Source: Spartobacteria bacterium (GTDB taxonomy: Bacteria; Verrucomicrobiota; Verrucomicrobiia; Chthoniobacterales; UBA10450). From it: DNA of 9,232 bases. Made by a program: the position numbers and the translations under genes. Below, one piece after another: positions 6,787 through 9,232 of this stretch. Position 1 is the stretch's first letter, and each line of letters begins with the position of its first letter. The DNA lies in assembly GCA_003445855.1 (NCBI GenBank), contig DMCG01000066.1, positions 1 through 9,232 of the forward strand, given 5' to 3'. The notes beneath the pieces were generated by a model. The model made no database searches and was not told where the DNA came from. It saw nothing but the letters and a program-made list of their open reading frames with translations.

Positions 6787-8017
6787 CGCCGCCGCTCTAC
6801 ATCGCGCTGCGTTTTCTGACGCATCGCAAACGCGCGTTGTTACTCAGTCTGAGCGGCGTGGTTTTCGGCGTCGCGTTCTTCATTTGCATGCAAGCGCAGA
6901 CGCAGGGTTTCGCCAAGTACTTCATCGATTCGACCCTTGGCAGCAACGGCGCGCTTGTCATTCGCTCACGATTCGAACCGCGCCAGGTCGGTTCGATCGT
7001 GCCGAGTAAAACTTCAAAGGAAAACGTGGCGCATCGGCAATATTTCGAAGGAATCACGGACGCGAACGAAATCATGCGCGTGAGCCGGCAATTCTCCAAC
7101 GTGGTTGCGTGTTCGCCGGTCTTGCGCGGAACGCTCAGCGCGCGCGCCGGATTTGAAAATGCCACGGTCGATCTTTACGGCATCGATCCCGCGCTCCATT
7201 TGCAGACGACCGATCTCGCGCATCAAATCACGGATGGAAGCTTGTATGATTTTCGCAATAAGCCGAACTCGGTCATCGTCGGGAGCCGTCTCGCCGGTTT
7301 GTTGAACTTGGAAGTGGGTGACACGATGCAGTTGCTCTCGCCTGGCGGACAATATCGCCGTTTCGCTGTCGCGGCCATCGCGCGCAGCGGCGTCGGCGCC
7401 ATCGATTCGACGCGCGTCTATTCGCACGCGCGCGTAGCGCAAACACTCCTGCACACGCCTTACGCGACTTCCATGATCATTTACAAACTGCGCGATCCCG
7501 ATCGCGCGCCGGCGTTGGCGCGTCACTTCGAGGATCTTTTTCAACACGATGCCGCGAGCTGGCAGGAACGCGAGGAATCCACCCTGCATCTCTTTCTCAC
7601 CCTGCGGTTATCGGCCGCGATCACGGTGTCACTAGTCATCCTGCTCGCCGGTTTTGGAATTTTCAATGTGCTCACCATGACGGTGCTCTCGAAAATGAAG
7701 GAGATCGCCATTCTGCGATCGATGGGTTACCGACGCCGCGACATCAGCGCGATTTTTCTGTGGCAGGGCGGATTGATCGCGGCGGCTGGGTCGCTGATCG
7801 GTTGCGCAGTCGGAGCGCTGTTAAGTTGGAGCGTGTCGAAAATTCCGATTCATTTGCGCGGTTTGCTTTCGACCGACTACTTCGTGGTCGCTTGGGATTG
7901 GCGGCATTATTTCTGGGCGACAATGCTCGCGATCGTGGCCGTGTTCATCGCCAGCTATGTGCCGGCGCGCCGCGCCGCTGAACTGGCGCCAGTGGTCACG
8001 CTGCGCGGCTCGAGTGT

Positions 8018-8021
<4 letters not shown>
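6783..8021 (+). CDS. FtsX/MacB-type ABC transporter permease (no fused ATPase)
   Basis: A 412-aa inner-membrane permease of the type VII (MacB/LolCE/FtsX) ABC superfamily. Predicted layout: TM1 about 17-37, a large periplasmic domain (about 40-270) matching the MacB periplasmic-core arrangement, then TM2 (about 275-300), TM3 (about 325-348) and TM4 (about 376-396). The cytoplasmic coupling segment KMKEIAILRSMGYRRRDI (304-321) after TM2 and the C-terminal SYVPARRAAELAPVVTLRG (391-409) are the family hallmarks. Such permeases act as dimers and pass ATPase motion to the periplasm rather than forming a channel. MacB has its ATPase fused; here it is a separate downstream gene, as in DevC/DevA or LolC/LolD. 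The start is GTG 6783, overlapping the adaptor stop; a purine-rich run (GAAGAAGAAAAG) precedes it. The stop overlaps the ATPase start (ATGA). Confidence 0.93.
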
Positions 8022-8734
<713 letters not shown>

Positions 8735-9232
8735 TCGACCATCGCGGCGAAAAGACTTTCCACGTATCGCGGAAATACGCGATCGTCTCATTGTTGTTAT
8801 GCCGGCGGCCGCTCGGCACATCGTGCAAAGTCATCGTGCCGACCTGCCGCCGAACTGTGCGCATCATTCCAGATGCCGGCACGACGTACTTGTCGATCTT
8901 GCGGCGGTCGAGCCAACCGCTAATCCAAATGTCGTCCATATAAAACGCGCCCGCTGGCGCGGCGGAATAATCCCAAAGTTGCGCATCGAAGAAACGCGGC
9001 TGGATAAAATAACTTCCGCAGCCGGTGATCACCGCGACCTTTTTTGGTTCGCGAATCCGGTCCGCACGGATGGTTTTTGCCCGGAGCCATATCAAGTCGC
9101 TCGGCATCAGCGCGCCGCGAAAACAAAGCGCCGCGTCCGGAAACCGTCGATGATAATGAAGATAAGTCTCGAGCGCATCGCGCGGGTAAATGCGATCGTC
9201 GTCCACCATCATGATCAACGTATCGCCGCGAC

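Overview
The window looks like chromosomal DNA from a Gram-negative (diderm) bacterium of moderately high GC content. Two TolC-type outer-membrane factors and a periplasmic adaptor require an outer membrane. My impression is a soil Verrucomicrobiota-like lineage, because a recombination nuclease, a Mycobacterium-length inositol-phosphate synthase and SD-poor operons occur together; I cannot confirm this from the sequence alone. I see no insertion sequence, phage gene, CRISPR array, tRNA or rRNA.

Layout. (1) Bases 1-1596, plus strand: the C-terminal part of an AddA/RecB-type helicase-nuclease that enters from the left edge. (2) Bases 1571-2674, minus strand: a complete inositol-3-phosphate synthase whose end overlaps the end of the nuclease gene by 26 bp. 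(3) Bases 2675-2896: a 222-bp divergent intergenic region. It holds a consensus extended -10 promoter, a perfect 12-bp palindrome where the -35 box should be, and a possible nine-codon leader ORF. (4) Bases 2897-8734, plus strand: a tight five-gene unit encoding outer-membrane factor 1, outer-membrane factor 2, a membrane-fusion protein, an FtsX/MacB-type permease and a LolD-like ABC ATPase. Three of the four junctions are 4-bp start/stop overlaps and the fourth is a 9-nt gap. (5) Bases 8691-9232, minus strand: the C-terminal part of a putative glycosyltransferase that enters from the right edge and overlaps the ATPase gene tail-to-tail by 44 bp.

How it fits together. The five-gene unit encodes every layer of a tripartite ABC exporter: cytoplasmic ATPase, inner-membrane mechanotransmission permease, periplasmic adaptor and outer-membrane channel. 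The unusual points are two different outer-membrane factors in tandem for one pump, an ATPase whose Q-loop region resembles LolD rather than MacB, and a permease not fused to its ATPase (a DevBCA-like arrangement). The substrate cannot be read from the sequence. Flanking genes for inositol phosphate synthesis and a glycosyltransferase make an envelope lipid or glycoconjugate conceivable, but they lie on the opposite strand and may be unrelated.
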